A stretch of 64,000 bases of DNA, from positions 310,001 to 374,000 of the forward strand of contig NZ_FOIB01000006.1 of NCBI RefSeq assembly GCF_900111765.1. The letters are read 5' to 3'. The notes beneath the pieces were generated by a model that did no database searches, was not told where the DNA came from, and saw only the letters and a list, made by a program, of their open reading frames with translations. This document shows positions 45,106 through 54,713 of this stretch, one piece after another. Within the stretch, counting starts at the first letter, position 1; each line of letters starts with the position of its first letter. The translations under genes and the position numbers were made by a program. This DNA comes from Myxococcus fulvus (GTDB taxonomy: Bacteria; Myxococcota; Myxococcia; Myxococcales; Myxococcaceae).

Positions 45106-46713
45106 ATGGGGCCCCTGTTCGCCTACAGCCTCGTGCCTGTCCTGTCGGTGTCGCTCCTCTTGTGTTTCACGGCCGCGCTGCGAGGCCGGGACGCCGCGGG
45201 GCTGACGCTGTACTGCCTCGCCACCGCGTTCTGGAGCGGCTCGCTCCTCTTGTTGTGCGTGCCCCAGGCCGCGTGGCTCGGCGAGCGCTTCGCCGCCAGT
45301 GGCGCCTTCACCGCCGCCGCCTTCTTCCACACCGCGCAGGACGTCTCGCGCCAGCGCTCCCCCCGGCTGGTGGTGCTCGCGTACGTCGTGGCCACTGTCG
45401 TCACCGGGGTGGGGGCGCTCTTCCCGGACGCGCTCTACGGCCCCCTGGCGATGAAGCGCGGGCCGCTGTTCTGGCCCACCATGGCGCTGTCGGTCTCCGC
45501 GGCGGGCGTGCCCCTGGTGCTCCTGGCGCGCTCGTACCGGAAGGAGACGCCCGAGCGCCGGCCGCTCCTGCGCAGCCTGGGCATCGTCGGCGCGCTCGCG
45601 TACTCGGGCGGGCTGGCCACGGCGCTGCTGCTGTCCGCGGGCTACGCGCTGCCCTTCGGGATGTACCTGGTGCTGGCCTCGTTGCTGGTGCTCGTGCACG
45701 TCATCAACGCGCACCAGCCGCCCTCCGAGCGCAGGCTCCTGGAGCGCAGCCTCGTCTACTCGGCGATGGCGGCGGTGCTGTCCGCGGGCTTCCTCTTTGG
45801 CGTGCTGACGCTGATGGCGGGCAGCGGCCAGCCCTTCCTCGCCGAGTACCGTGCGGGCGCCTTCTTCCTGCTCGCCCTGGCGGCGCTCGCCTTCGAGCCG
45901 CTGCGTCAGGGGCTCCAGGAGTGGCTGGGACGCAGGCTGCTGAGAGGGCGCGCCACGGGCACGGAGCTGGTGGCGGCGCTGGCGGAGCAGGAGACCCGCG
46001 CGGATCAGGCCGCGCGCCTGGCGGAGCTGGGACAGTTCTCCTCGGCCGTGGCCCATGAGGTGCGAAACCCGCTGGGCGTGCTCGCCGCGCAACTGAAGCT
46101 GCTGGAGCGCCAGGGCGCGGACGCGGACACGCTGGCCGGCATGCGCGAGCAGATCTCCCGCGCGGGCCACTTCGTCGACGAGCTGTTGCGCTACGGCCGG
46201 CCCCGCCCGCTGGAGCTGCGACGGGTGGATGTCCAGGCCACCGTGGCGCTGGCGTACTCCACCGCGCGACAGGGATTGGGCGCCCTGGCGCCGGACGTGT
46301 CCTTCGAGCTGGAGGAGGGGGAATCGCTGTCCATGGAGGCGGACCAGTCCCAGCTCTCCCAAGTGTTTGTCATTGTCCTGGAGAACGCATTGCTCGCGCT
46401 GCGGGAGGTCACCCATCCCAGGCTCCAGGTCCGTCTGTCTCGAACAGACACGATGCTCCAGGTCCTCGTGGAGGACAGCGGTCCGGGCATCCCACCGGAG
46501 CTGTTGCCCCGGCTGTTCCAGCCCTTCGTCACGGGGCGGCGGCGCGAGGGTCCTCGCCCGGGGACGGGGCTGGGATTGGCCATCGCCCGCGGCATCCTGG
46601 AGCGCCACGGAGGCTCGGTGCGGGCCAGCCGCTCCGGGTCGCTGGGTGGCGCATGTTTCACCCTCTCCTTGCCGCTGAAGCAGCCCGCACCGCTCTCCGC
46701 CGCTGCTTCATGA
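45106..46713 (+). CDS. Orphan membrane sensor histidine kinase
   Basis: 535 aa from MGPLFAYSLVPV; an in-frame upstream start at 45031 overlaps the divergent promoter. About seven N-terminal transmembrane segments fill residues 1-265 (7TM-type input domain). A short linker leads to HisKA with the phospho-acceptor His317 in SSAVAHEVRNPLGVLAAQLKLL. HATPase_c follows, with N-box ENALLALREV, G1 DSGPGIPPELL and G2 GTGLGLAIARGILERHGG. No receiver or regulator gene is adjacent, which is common in myxobacteria. The next + strand gene is an ECF sigma factor 147 bp downstream, but nothing shows that the kinase controls it. Confidence 0.92.
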   Translation: MGPLFAYSLVPVLSVSLLLCFTAALRGRDAAGLTLYCLATAFWSGSLLLLCVPQAAWLGERFAASGAFTAAAFFHTAQDVSRQRSPRLVVLAYVVATVVTGVGALFPDALYGPLAMKRGPLFWPTMALSVSAAGVPLVLLARSYRKETPERRPLLRSLGIVGALAYSGGLATALLLSAGYALPFGMYLVLASLLVLVHVINAHQPPSERRLLERSLVYSAMAAVLSAGFLFGVLTLMAGSGQPFLAEYRAGAFFLLALAALAFEPLRQGLQEWLGRRLLRGRATGTELVAALAEQETRADQAARLAELGQFSSAVAHEVRNPLGVLAAQLKLLERQGADADTLAGMREQISRAGHFVDELLRYGRPRPLELRRVDVQATVALAYSTARQGLGALAPDVSFELEEGESLSMEADQSQLSQVFVIVLENALLALREVTHPRLQVRLSRTDTMLQVLVEDSGPGIPPELLPRLFQPFVTGRRREGPRPGTGLGLAIARGILERHGGSVRASRSGSLGGACFTLSLPLKQPAPLSAAAS

Positions 46714-46859
46714 CACCCCGCGGGGCCGTGTCGTGTTGTCATCAGAACACCACACCTTGGACGTCCCCTCTCCAACTCCGGGGTGACCTGTTTGTAAGAA
46801 TAAGGGGGTGTCGGCAATAAAGCAGACCTGACGCGTTCTCTGGTCAAGGAGGATGGGCA

Positions 46860-47447
46860 ATGAGCTCGAGGCCGCGATTGAGGGTGGTGGAGCCTCCGTC
46901 AGGGGATTCAGGCGCGGATTTCGAGGCATTCGCCCGCCAGTATCAACCGCTGCTGTTTGCCATTCTTCGCAAGTACTGTGTCGGGATTGAACATGAAGTG
47001 GAGGATTTGGTGCACGATGTGTTGCTTCGTGCGCTCCTCCGGTGGGACCACCTACAGCGTTGGGACACCTTCAAGCAGCGCTCGTGGTTGGGGCGGGTGG
47101 CGGAGAACTGTTTCCTGGACCGGTGTCGGCGTCGCCGCAGTGAGTCGGACCGGCTGCGGGGGCTGCTCGAGCTGGCCGTGGACGCGGAGGAGCGCGACGC
47201 GCTGGAGCAGGACGAGCTCTGGGGCTACGTCGGCGTGGAGGACTTACGGTGGGCGCTGAGCTTCCTGAGTCCCACGCTGCGTCGGACCTTCGAGTTGTAT
47301 CTCCAGGGGTGGTCCTACTCGCGAATCGCCCGGGAGACGGGCGTGGCGCCGGGCACGGTGGGGGCGCGGCTGCACCACGCGAGGTTGGAGCTGCGCGAGG
47401 TCTTGAAGGAGACGGCTGAGCGGCGTCGGCGGGAGCGGAGGCAATGA
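46860..47447 (+). CDS. ECF RNA polymerase sigma factor, module 1
   Basis: 195 aa; ATG a few bases after AAGGAGGATG. Region 2 is FARQYQPLLFAILRKYCVGIEHEVEDLVHDVLLRALLRW...SWLGRVAENCFLDRCRRR, with the -10 recognition and melting residues. Region 4 is LSFLSPTLRRTFELYLQGWSYSRIARETGVAPGTVGARLHHARLELREVL, a helix-turn-helix for the -35. Only regions 2 and 4 are present, as in the ECF (group 4) class. Its stop overlaps the start of the zinc-finger/CHAT gene (ATGA), the usual sigma/anti-sigma coupling. Related to the sigma factor at 51003 but clearly diverged. Confidence 0.93.
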   Translation: MSSRPRLRVVEPPSGDSGADFEAFARQYQPLLFAILRKYCVGIEHEVEDLVHDVLLRALLRWDHLQRWDTFKQRSWLGRVAENCFLDRCRRRRSESDRLRGLLELAVDAEERDALEQDELWGYVGVEDLRWALSFLSPTLRRTFELYLQGWSYSRIARETGVAPGTVGARLHHARLELREVLKETAERRRRERRQ

Positions 47448-50434
47448 CGGTTGATTGCAAGGACTTGCAACGCTTCCTCGATGGACAGATGCAGGCTCGG
47501 GAGCAGGGGAGGTTCCGACAGCATCTGGGGGGCTGCGGCGCGTGCGAGGCGCGCTTCCGGGAGTCGATGCAGCTCGAGTTGCTCGCGCAGCTCGCGATGA
47601 CGCCGGAGGTGTCGTCGCCAGCGCCCGTGCCACCGGCGCCCGCGGAGCGTCGGGAGCGGCGGACGTGGCTCCGGGGACTGCGCGGGCTCGAGGTGCTGGT
47701 GGCGGGCGTCGCGGTGTGGATGCTCCTGCCCTTCTCCTTCCCGTGGGGAGGGGAAGAGAGCGCCTGGCTGTCCGCGGAGGGCCCGCGCGTGCTGGAGGGC
47801 CGGGTGACCTATCGGGCGGTGGATGCCCACCATCGACCGTTCGTCCCGGACCGGGGCGAGGACGCGGCGCCACCGCCGGTGCCCTCATTGCCGCTGCAGG
47901 ACCTGTGGCGGATGGAGACGCGCGGAGACCTCCACGGGGTCGCCACGGCCTATCTGCTCCATGGCGCGCCCCGACAGGCGCAGGCCTTCTTGAAGCGCAT
48001 GCCCGCCTCGGCGGACCGGGATTCCGACCTCGCGCTGCTGGCGCTGGAGCAGGCGCGACAGGAGGGCTCGCTCGACACGCGCCCGGCGCGGCTGGAGGAG
48101 GCCCTGGAGCTGCTCGAGGGCGTCCTGCGCGAGTGGCCGCGCCATCCCCAGGCCCTGTGGAATCGGGCCCTGGCGTTGAGCGAGCTGGGGCTGCTGCTCC
48201 AGGCGGCCGACGCGTTCGGAGAGGTCGCCAGGTTGGGAGAGCCTGGATGGAGCGAGGAGGCGGCGCATCGGGAGCGCGTGCTTCGCGAGTCCACGTCGAC
48301 GCGCGCCCGGGCCTGGAAGGACGCCTACGCGGCGGTGCGGGAGCTGGTGACGGATTCGTCCGCGCCCCTGCCGCTGGCCGCGGCGCGTGAGCATCCCGGC
48401 ATCGTCCGGCTCGGCTTCTACGACGCGGTCAGGGCCGCGCCCTCGCGTGAGGAGGTGCTGCGCCTGGAGCCGCTGGCGCGCGTGCTCGACGAGCGCTACG
48501 GCGGAAGCGTCCTGCGCACGTGGCTGACGCGGGTGGCGGAGCGGGACTTCGCGCACCGGGGGCCGCTCTCGCGGCTGTACGGGCGGCTGCTGCTGGGCTC
48601 GCTCGCGCCGGTGGGAGAGGTGATGGAGACACTCCGGCGCTCGGGCGAGGAGGACTTGTACCTGGGCGCGCTGGTCCTCGCGGACGCCTACCGGGAGCCC
48701 GTCGATTCGCAGGCGGTGATTCGCCTGGCGCGCGCCTCCGGGGACCCCTGGATGCGCGTCCTCGCGGACCAGGAGCAGGCGAAGCTCTGGGAGCGTGAGG
48801 GCCAGTGGTGGAGGGCCGAGCAGCGCTTGTTGGAGGCGCTGGACACCTGTCAGAAACAGGGCCTGGTGTACCGCTGCCTGGGCCTGCAGCGGAGGCTCGC
48901 CGACCTCTATCTGGCCCAGCACCGTCCCGCGGAGGCCTTCCAGCACGCGTGGAAGGGATGGTCGCGCGCGCTGGAGGCCCGGGAGTGGCACTTCGAGCAG
49001 GACTTCCTCCAGGAGCTGGCGGACGTGGCGCGCTACCAGCACGCGTTCACCACCGCGCGCGCGTATCTGGAGGAGTCTTTGGGGCGCATGCCGGAGGACT
49101 GCGCCCAGCGCACGCACGTGCACCGGAACGTGGCGTTGCTGGAGTGGCAGCGCTTCCGACCGGAGGCCGCGCGCGCGGCGCTGGAGCGCGCGATGGAGTG
49201 TGAGCGGCCGCTGGGGCTGACGGGCGCCTGGGTCTTGTCGGAGATGGCGCGCGCGGTGCCCGGGCCCCATGACGGCGCGCTGCTGCGTCGGACCCTGGCC
49301 GACCTGCGACGGGGACCTGTCTCTCCAGGGCTGGAGGCGCTGCTGCTCGTCATCGAGGGGCAGTTCCTGCTCGAGCAGCCGGGGACCTCTGGCCGTGAGC
49401 TGGTGCATCGGGGCCTGGAGATGGCGGACCTGGAGCCGGACAGCGTCGACGCGCGCAAGGCCCGCGCCTTCGGCTACTCCGCGCTGCTCTCCCAGGCGGG
49501 ACGCGCTGGCGCGTGGGAGGAGGCCCTGGCGCTGATGGGCCACGAGCTGCGCGTGGAGCCCGTGGCGCCGAGCTGTCTGCTCGCGGTGTCCGTGCAACAC
49601 GAGCGGACCCTGGTCCTCGTGCGCGGTCTTCAAGGGGAGCTGAAGGGGGTGTACTCCACCGGGCGCCAGGTGCCGCTGCGAGACGAGGCCACGGGGCTGG
49701 TGCCCGCCGAGCTCGTGAAGGAGCTGGCGGGCTGCGAGCACGTCGACGTGCTCACCCGTCCGCCGGTCCATGGGCTCGCGGGGCTGTTGCCGGACTCGCT
49801 CGCGTGGAGCTACCGCGTCGGGCGGGGCGCGAGGGGTGTGCCCGCTCGCACCGGGCCCTCGATGCATCTGGTGGTCACCGAGGTGGCGAGCCCGCCGTCC
49901 CTGCGGCTGCCGAGACTGGCCCCGCTGACGCCACCTCGCGTTCCGGACCCGTGGCGCGTGGAGCTGCGCGGCGCGGAGGCGACACCCACGCGCGTGCTGG
50001 CGGAGATGGCCCAGGCGTCCGAGGTGGAGCTCCACACGCATGGGCTGTTCAGCGCGTCCCAGTCGGATGCGTCGATGGTGGTGCTCGCGCCGGAGGCGGA
50101 CGGCGGCTACGTGCTGACGGCGGACAAGGTCCGTCAGGCGCGGCTGAGTCATGCGCCGCTGGTGTTGCTCGCCACCTGTGGGGCCGCGAGGACGGCGCCC
50201 TTTCCCCACGAATCCTTCAGCCTGCCCATGGCCTTCATCGAGGCGGGCGCGAGCGCGGTGTTGGCGGCGTCCGTGGAGATTCCCGACTCCGCGGGCGCCT
50301 TCTTCGAGCGGGTGCGAGAGCGCATCCGCGCGGGCGAGCGGCCCTCGGTGGCGTTGAGGGACTTGCGCGCCTCGTGGTTGCTCGAGCGCCCCGACGACGC
50401 CCGCTGGCTGTCGCGCGTGCTGCTGTTCGAGTGA
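47444..50434 (+). CDS. Anti-sigma-like zinc head + TM + helical repeats + CHAT protease, module 1
   Basis: 996 aa. Residues 1-50 form a putative zinc-binding anti-sigma (ZAS-like) head with C5, H27, C31, C34 (H-x3-C-x2-C in RQHLGGCGACEARF). A Pro/Ala linker with a basic patch (RRERRTWLRGLR) precedes one transmembrane helix (about 82-100). About 130-760 is helical, TPR-like (LEEALELLEGVLREWPRHPQALWNRALAL and following). The C-terminal CHAT domain has the His-Cys dyad: H864 in VELHTHGLF and C912 in VLLATCGAARTAP. Coupled to the sigma gene by ATGA overlap. Likely a membrane sensor that holds the sigma factor; protease action is inferred from intact catalytic residues. Confidence 0.85.
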   Translation: MTVDCKDLQRFLDGQMQAREQGRFRQHLGGCGACEARFRESMQLELLAQLAMTPEVSSPAPVPPAPAERRERRTWLRGLRGLEVLVAGVAVWMLLPFSFPWGGEESAWLSAEGPRVLEGRVTYRAVDAHHRPFVPDRGEDAAPPPVPSLPLQDLWRMETRGDLHGVATAYLLHGAPRQAQAFLKRMPASADRDSDLALLALEQARQEGSLDTRPARLEEALELLEGVLREWPRHPQALWNRALALSELGLLLQAADAFGEVARLGEPGWSEEAAHRERVLRESTSTRARAWKDAYAAVRELVTDSSAPLPLAAAREHPGIVRLGFYDAVRAAPSREEVLRLEPLARVLDERYGGSVLRTWLTRVAERDFAHRGPLSRLYGRLLLGSLAPVGEVMETLRRSGEEDLYLGALVLADAYREPVDSQAVIRLARASGDPWMRVLADQEQAKLWEREGQWWRAEQRLLEALDTCQKQGLVYRCLGLQRRLADLYLAQHRPAEAFQHAWKGWSRALEAREWHFEQDFLQELADVARYQHAFTTARAYLEESLGRMPEDCAQRTHVHRNVALLEWQRFRPEAARAALERAMECERPLGLTGAWVLSEMARAVPGPHDGALLRRTLADLRRGPVSPGLEALLLVIEGQFLLEQPGTSGRELVHRGLEMADLEPDSVDARKARAFGYSALLSQAGRAGAWEEALALMGHELRVEPVAPSCLLAVSVQHERTLVLVRGLQGELKGVYSTGRQVPLRDEATGLVPAELVKELAGCEHVDVLTRPPVHGLAGLLPDSLAWSYRVGRGARGVPARTGPSMHLVVTEVASPPSLRLPRLAPLTPPRVPDPWRVELRGAEATPTRVLAEMAQASEVELHTHGLFSASQSDASMVVLAPEADGGYVLTADKVRQARLSHAPLVLLATCGAARTAPFPHESFSLPMAFIEAGASAVLAASVEIPDSAGAFFERVRERIRAGERPSVALRDLRASWLLERPDDARWLSRVLLFE

Positions 50435-50579
50435 GCCTTCCTCGCGGCACGCGTGCTCCCCGCCCGATGGGACGTGAGAGGTTCAACGCAACAAGAAAGA
50501 CCTGGGGCGTTTTGTTCCATGAGGACTGCGCGCTCCCGCATCCGGCGGGAGAGGGGCGGGGTCCCAGGAGCAGCGTGCC

Positions 50580-50771
50580 ATGATGGGCAGGATGAACGAG
50601 GCGAAGTCTTCGGAGCAGATCACCCCGATGGCGATGCTCCCGGAGGTCCACCACCCCACTCCGGGACCGTCTTCTGACGTGGGGCTGGATGGCGACGGGG
50701 AGGTGCCGGTGCCGCCGCCTCCGTCCAAGCCCGATGTGAGGGACCCGCCTCCGGACGGGCCGCGGGGCTGA
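50580..50771 (+). CDS. Proline-rich microprotein downstream of CHAT gene 1
   Basis: 63 aa; ATG 9 bases after AGGAG. No signal peptide, helix or Cys. The second half is Pro/Asp/Gly-rich with PEVHHPTPGP, GDGEVPVPPPPSKPDVRDPP. The gene after the second CHAT gene encodes a similar peptide sharing E-V/I near the middle and PVPPPP(S/A)(K/R)P near the end, which supports that both are real. It lies 145 bp after the CHAT stop and 231 bp before the next sigma gene. Function unknown; candidate CHAT substrate or inhibitor (inference). Confidence 0.55.
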   Translation: MMGRMNEAKSSEQITPMAMLPEVHHPTPGPSSDVGLDGDGEVPVPPPPSKPDVRDPPPDGPRG

Positions 50772-51002
50772 GCGCTCATCCTGGCGCGTCCGGTGAGGGC
50801 GCGTCGGTCGCAGGGCATCCGAGCGGGCGTCCAAGGCGCTCGGTGTCTGTCTCACCATGCCCCGGGGCCACCCGGCCCCAGGGCGTGGAGCGATGTCCTG
50901 GAGCCACCGGAACCCTGCGTGACTGCGTCGGTTTCCAGACGACGACCCAAGGATTCGGGGTGGCTGCGTTTCGAGTGGGCGTGGAAGGAGGGCGAGGGGT
51001 CG

Positions 51003-51599
51003 ATGAGGGACCATCGCATTGCCTCGGTGAAGCGATTCGCCGTGGCCTACAGTGCCCGCGTGGCACACGAAGGCTTCGAGGAGTTTGCTCAGCGCGTCAG
51101 GCCCATGCTCGTGGCCCTGGCGAAGCGTCTGTGCGGTCAGGGGGGCATCGACCCGGAGGACCTGGCGCAGGAGGCGCTGGTGCGCGCGCTCGTGCACCAC
51201 GCGGCGTTGTCCGCGCAGCCGGAGCCCGTGTATCGCGCGTGGCTGTGCCGGGCGTTGACCAATCATTTCCTGGACCAGTGCCGCAAGCGCCGCACGGAGC
51301 TGCTGGAGCAGGAGCGCCGGGACATCCGGCTGGTGCGCGAGGACGTGGGCTCGCCCGACGCGGTGACGGGGGAGATGTGGGAGCGCATCTCCGACGCGGA
51401 CCTGCTCAAGGCCATCGCCCGGCTGCCCAACGCCCGCGTGCGTGAGGCCTTCGAGCTGCACGCCAAGGGGCTGCGCTACCGCGCCATCGCCCAGCGCATG
51501 GGCGTGCCCGAGGGCACCGTGGGCAGCTGGCTGTTCCAGGCGCGCAAGGAGCTGCGCGAGCTGCTGATGCCGCTGACGGATGGCGGAGGGGACGCATGA
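51003..51599 (+). CDS. ECF RNA polymerase sigma factor, module 2
   Basis: 198 aa from the ATG of MRDHRIASVKRF after GGAAGGAGGGCGAGG; an upstream in-frame start at 50793 is rejected as it adds 70 unconserved residues. Region 2 is FAQRVRPMLVALAKRLCGQGGIDPEDLAQEALVRALVHH...RAWLCRALTNHFLDQCRKRR; region 4 is LLKAIARLPNARVREAFELHAKGLRYRAIAQRMGVPEGTVGSWLFQARKELRELL. Paralogue of the sigma factor at 46860, with the same ATGA overlap to a zinc-head/CHAT gene. The 50772-51002 gap upstream has no recognisable promoter motif. Confidence 0.93.
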   Translation: MRDHRIASVKRFAVAYSARVAHEGFEEFAQRVRPMLVALAKRLCGQGGIDPEDLAQEALVRALVHHAALSAQPEPVYRAWLCRALTNHFLDQCRKRRTELLEQERRDIRLVREDVGSPDAVTGEMWERISDADLLKAIARLPNARVREAFELHAKGLRYRAIAQRMGVPEGTVGSWLFQARKELRELLMPLTDGGGDA

Positions 51600-54500
51600 G
51601 CCCCCCGTGTCACAAGCTGTACCTGTTCCTGGATGGTGAGCTGCCCCCGGTCGACGAAGAGAACTTCCGCCACCACCTGGCGCGCTGTCCCATGTGCGCC
51701 ACGGGCCTGCACGAGGCGATGCAGCTCGAGCTGCTCGGCTTCCAGGCGCTCCACGAGGAGGGGCTCCCGTCCGATGACGAGCTGATTGCCGCGCCCGAGG
51801 CGGTGTTGCCCGCGTGGCCGACGCCGCCCTGGCCCCGGCCGTCGTGGCGACAGCGGCTGCGCTCGCTCGCGCCCGCGTGGCCGCGCGCCGTGAAGGTCTG
51901 GGCCGTGGGGGGCGTGGCGCTGGCCGCGGTGCTGCTGGCGCTGGTGCTGGCCGTGCCGATGTCTCGCCAGACGCCGCCCGAGGTATGGGGCGCTCATGTC
52001 TCACAGCGAGGGCTGGAGGGGCGCGTGGCATACGCGCGGGCGGATGGGTATCGGCGCTACGTGCCGATGCGCGCCGGGCCCGAGGCGCCGGAGTCGACGA
52101 CGCCCTTGCCGCTGAGCGAGCTGGCCGAGCTGGAGGAGCGGGGAGACCTGCACGGCATCGCGGCCGCGTACCTGGTGCGTCAGGACTGGCGTCAGGCGTC
52201 GGACTTCCTGCGACGCACGCGGCCTTCCGTCGACCGCGACAGCGACCTGGCCCTCATCGCGCTGGAGCAGGGGCGGCGCGAGGAGGCGCTGGAGCTGCTG
52301 GAGGCCGTGCTGCGCGCGGCGCCGAACCATCCCCAGGCGCTGTGGAACCGGGCGCTGGTGCTGCGCGAGCTGGGGCTGTCGCTCCAGGCGGCCGAGGCCT
52401 TCGACGCGGTGGTGAGGCTGGGGGAGCCGGGCTGGAGCGAGGAGGCGCGTCTTCGCGCCACGGCGCTGCGCAGCGAGACGAACCTGCGCTCGCGCGACTT
52501 CCATGACGCCCGCGCGGCGGCGCAGAACCTCGCCTCGCTGGAGGGCTCGCGGCTCCCGCTCGAGGAGGCCCGCCGCTTCCCGGGCGTGGTGCGCCTGGTC
52601 TTCTATGACGCGGTGAGGGCCGCGCCCACGCGCGAGGCGGTGCTGCGCCTCTTGCCGCTCGCGCGGGTGCTGGACGAGGTGCAGGGGGGCTCCACGCTGG
52701 CCGACACGGTGAACCGCGTCTCGCTCGCGGACTTCCAGCGCCGAGGGCCCCTGGCGCGCGACTACGCCCGGCTGCTTCGCCAGGAGCACCCCACGCCGGA
52801 CGCGTTCCTGGAGACGCTGCGGCGCTCCGGGGAGGAGGACCTGTACCTGGGCGCGCTCGTCACGCTGGACGCGGTGGAGGGGCACCTGGACGACTTCGAG
52901 CGCATCGCGCGGGCCAGCCAGGACCCGTGGCTGGTGCTCTTGGCCGAGCGCGAGCTGTCCGTGCGCGAGGAGCGCGAGGGGCAGTGGTGGAAGGCGGAGC
53001 AGCGGCTGCGCGCGGCCCTGGCCTCCTGCACGGGGCGGGGGCTGGCATACCGGTGCGCGACGCTGCGGCGCAGGCTCGTGGACCTCTTCGTGCGCCTGCA
53101 TCGCCCGGCCGACGCGCTGGAGGATGCCCGCGAGGGTCTTCGCCTGACGCGCGAGCTGGGCGAGTGGAACCTGGAGCAGCAGTTCCTCCAGGAGATGGCG
53201 CAGATTGCCCGCTACCGTCACAGCGCGGCCAGCGCGCGCGCGTTCCTGCGCGAGTCGCTGTCGCGCATCCCCGACGACTGCGAGCAGCGCACGTACGTGC
53301 ACCGCAACCTGGCCACCGTGGCGTGGGCGGACTTCCGTCCGGACGAGGCGCGCGACGAGCTGGAGCAGGCCACGCGCTGCGGACGTCCCCTGGGCATGCC
53401 CGGCGCCTGGGTGTTGTCCTATCTGGCCCGCCATGGCGCGCAGGTGCGCGACGAGGACCTGCTGCGGCGCACGCTGGGGGAGCTGCGACGCGGCTCGCGC
53501 ACGCCCGGTGAGCTGGCGCTGCTGTCCTTCCTGGAGGGCCAGTTCATGCTGGAGCGCGAGCGCGCGTCCGGGCGGGAGCTGCTGCTCGGCGCCATCGACG
53601 CGGCCCAGGCGCTCCCGCTCGACGTGGACGCGCGCAAGGCCCGCACCTTCGCCTATGGCGTGCTGGTGAGCGACGCGGGCCGCGCGGGCGCGCAGGAGCA
53701 GGTGCTGGAGCTGATGGGCCAGGCCCTGCGCGTGCCCGTGCCGGAGCGCTGCGTGCTCGCCGTGGCGGTCGACCACGAGCGCACGGTGGCCGCCGTGAGG
53801 GACTCGCAGGGGGCGCTGGTGGGCACGTACGACGACCACCGCACCGCGCCCCTGCATGCCTCCGCCGACGGGCTCGTCCCGGCGAGGCTGGTGGCGGCCC
53901 TGCGCGGCTGCGCGCACGTGGATGTGCTGGCGCTGCCTCCCGTGCACGGCCTGCCGGGCCTGCTGCCGGCGGACCTGGCGTGGAGCTACCGCGTGGGCCG
54001 CTCGGGCGTCGCCCCGGAGGCGCGCGGACAGGCGGGCCATCACCTGGTGGTGACGGGCGTGGAGGCGCCCCGCTCGCTGGCGCTCGAGAAGCTCCTGCCC
54101 CTGGAGGCGCCGCGCGTCCCGGACCCGCTGCGCGTGGAGCTGCGAGGCGCGGCGGCCACGCCCTCGCGCGTGCTGCGCGAGATGGCCCAGGCGCGGGAGA
54201 TAGAGCTCCACACGCACGGCCTCTTCAGCCCGGAGCTGTCGGATGCCTCGCTGCTGATACTGGCGCCCGAGGAGGACGGCCGCTACGCGCTCGCGGCGAC
54301 GCAGGTGCGCGAGCAGCCGCTGCACGGCGCGCCCCTGGTGCTGCTCGCCGCGTGTGGCGCCGCCCGCGCCGCGCCCTTCCTCCACGAGTCGGTGAGCCTG
54401 CCGGTGGCCTTCATCGAGGCGGGCGCGCGCACCGTGCTCGCCTCCACCGGTGACATCCCCGACACCGCGGGGCGCTTCTTCGAGTCCGTGCGCGAGCGCA

Positions 54501-54607
54501 TCCGCGCCGGAGCCCCGGCCTCCCAGGCCCTGCGCGACGAGCGCCTGGCGTGGCTGTCCCGCGAGCCGTCCGCGACCTGGCCCGCCCTCGTCCTGCTGTT
54601 CGAGTGA
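51596..54607 (+). CDS. Anti-sigma-like zinc head + TM + helical repeats + CHAT protease, module 2
   Basis: 1003 aa. Layout matches module 1 residue for residue in key places: C5, H27, C31, C34 (RHHLARCPMCATGL), basic linker, transmembrane helix at 101-121 (VWAVGGVALAAVLLALVLAV), helical repeats (about 140-770), and CHAT His872 (IELHTHGLFSPELSD) with Cys920 (VLLAACGAARAAPF). The His-Cys distance is 48 in both paralogues. Positive charge before the helix suggests the head in the cytosol and repeats plus CHAT in the periplasm. The N-terminal MQLELL helix after the zinc site is identical in both and may bind the sigma factor. Functional assignment beyond domains is inference. Confidence 0.85.
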   Translation: MSPPCHKLYLFLDGELPPVDEENFRHHLARCPMCATGLHEAMQLELLGFQALHEEGLPSDDELIAAPEAVLPAWPTPPWPRPSWRQRLRSLAPAWPRAVKVWAVGGVALAAVLLALVLAVPMSRQTPPEVWGAHVSQRGLEGRVAYARADGYRRYVPMRAGPEAPESTTPLPLSELAELEERGDLHGIAAAYLVRQDWRQASDFLRRTRPSVDRDSDLALIALEQGRREEALELLEAVLRAAPNHPQALWNRALVLRELGLSLQAAEAFDAVVRLGEPGWSEEARLRATALRSETNLRSRDFHDARAAAQNLASLEGSRLPLEEARRFPGVVRLVFYDAVRAAPTREAVLRLLPLARVLDEVQGGSTLADTVNRVSLADFQRRGPLARDYARLLRQEHPTPDAFLETLRRSGEEDLYLGALVTLDAVEGHLDDFERIARASQDPWLVLLAERELSVREEREGQWWKAEQRLRAALASCTGRGLAYRCATLRRRLVDLFVRLHRPADALEDAREGLRLTRELGEWNLEQQFLQEMAQIARYRHSAASARAFLRESLSRIPDDCEQRTYVHRNLATVAWADFRPDEARDELEQATRCGRPLGMPGAWVLSYLARHGAQVRDEDLLRRTLGELRRGSRTPGELALLSFLEGQFMLERERASGRELLLGAIDAAQALPLDVDARKARTFAYGVLVSDAGRAGAQEQVLELMGQALRVPVPERCVLAVAVDHERTVAAVRDSQGALVGTYDDHRTAPLHASADGLVPARLVAALRGCAHVDVLALPPVHGLPGLLPADLAWSYRVGRSGVAPEARGQAGHHLVVTGVEAPRSLALEKLLPLEAPRVPDPLRVELRGAAATPSRVLREMAQAREIELHTHGLFSPELSDASLLILAPEEDGRYALAATQVREQPLHGAPLVLLAACGAARAAPFLHESVSLPVAFIEAGARTVLASTGDIPDTAGRFFESVRERIRAGAPASQALRDERLAWLSREPSATWPALVLLFE

Positions 54608-54713
54608 AGTGTCCGCTCCTCAAGGATTCCGACCCGCCACGTTCTGGTGTTGACGCTTCGCCACAGGTGGCGGCGCGTCGACCTTGAACCGTCGAACCCA
54701 GGGGGAGCCTCAC

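Noticed and set aside
46714-46859. ECF-type autoregulatory promoter upstream of sigma module 1
   Set aside because: A GTGACC...GTCGG-like pair can be drawn, but it is not repeated at comparable spacing upstream of module 2, so it is not supported.
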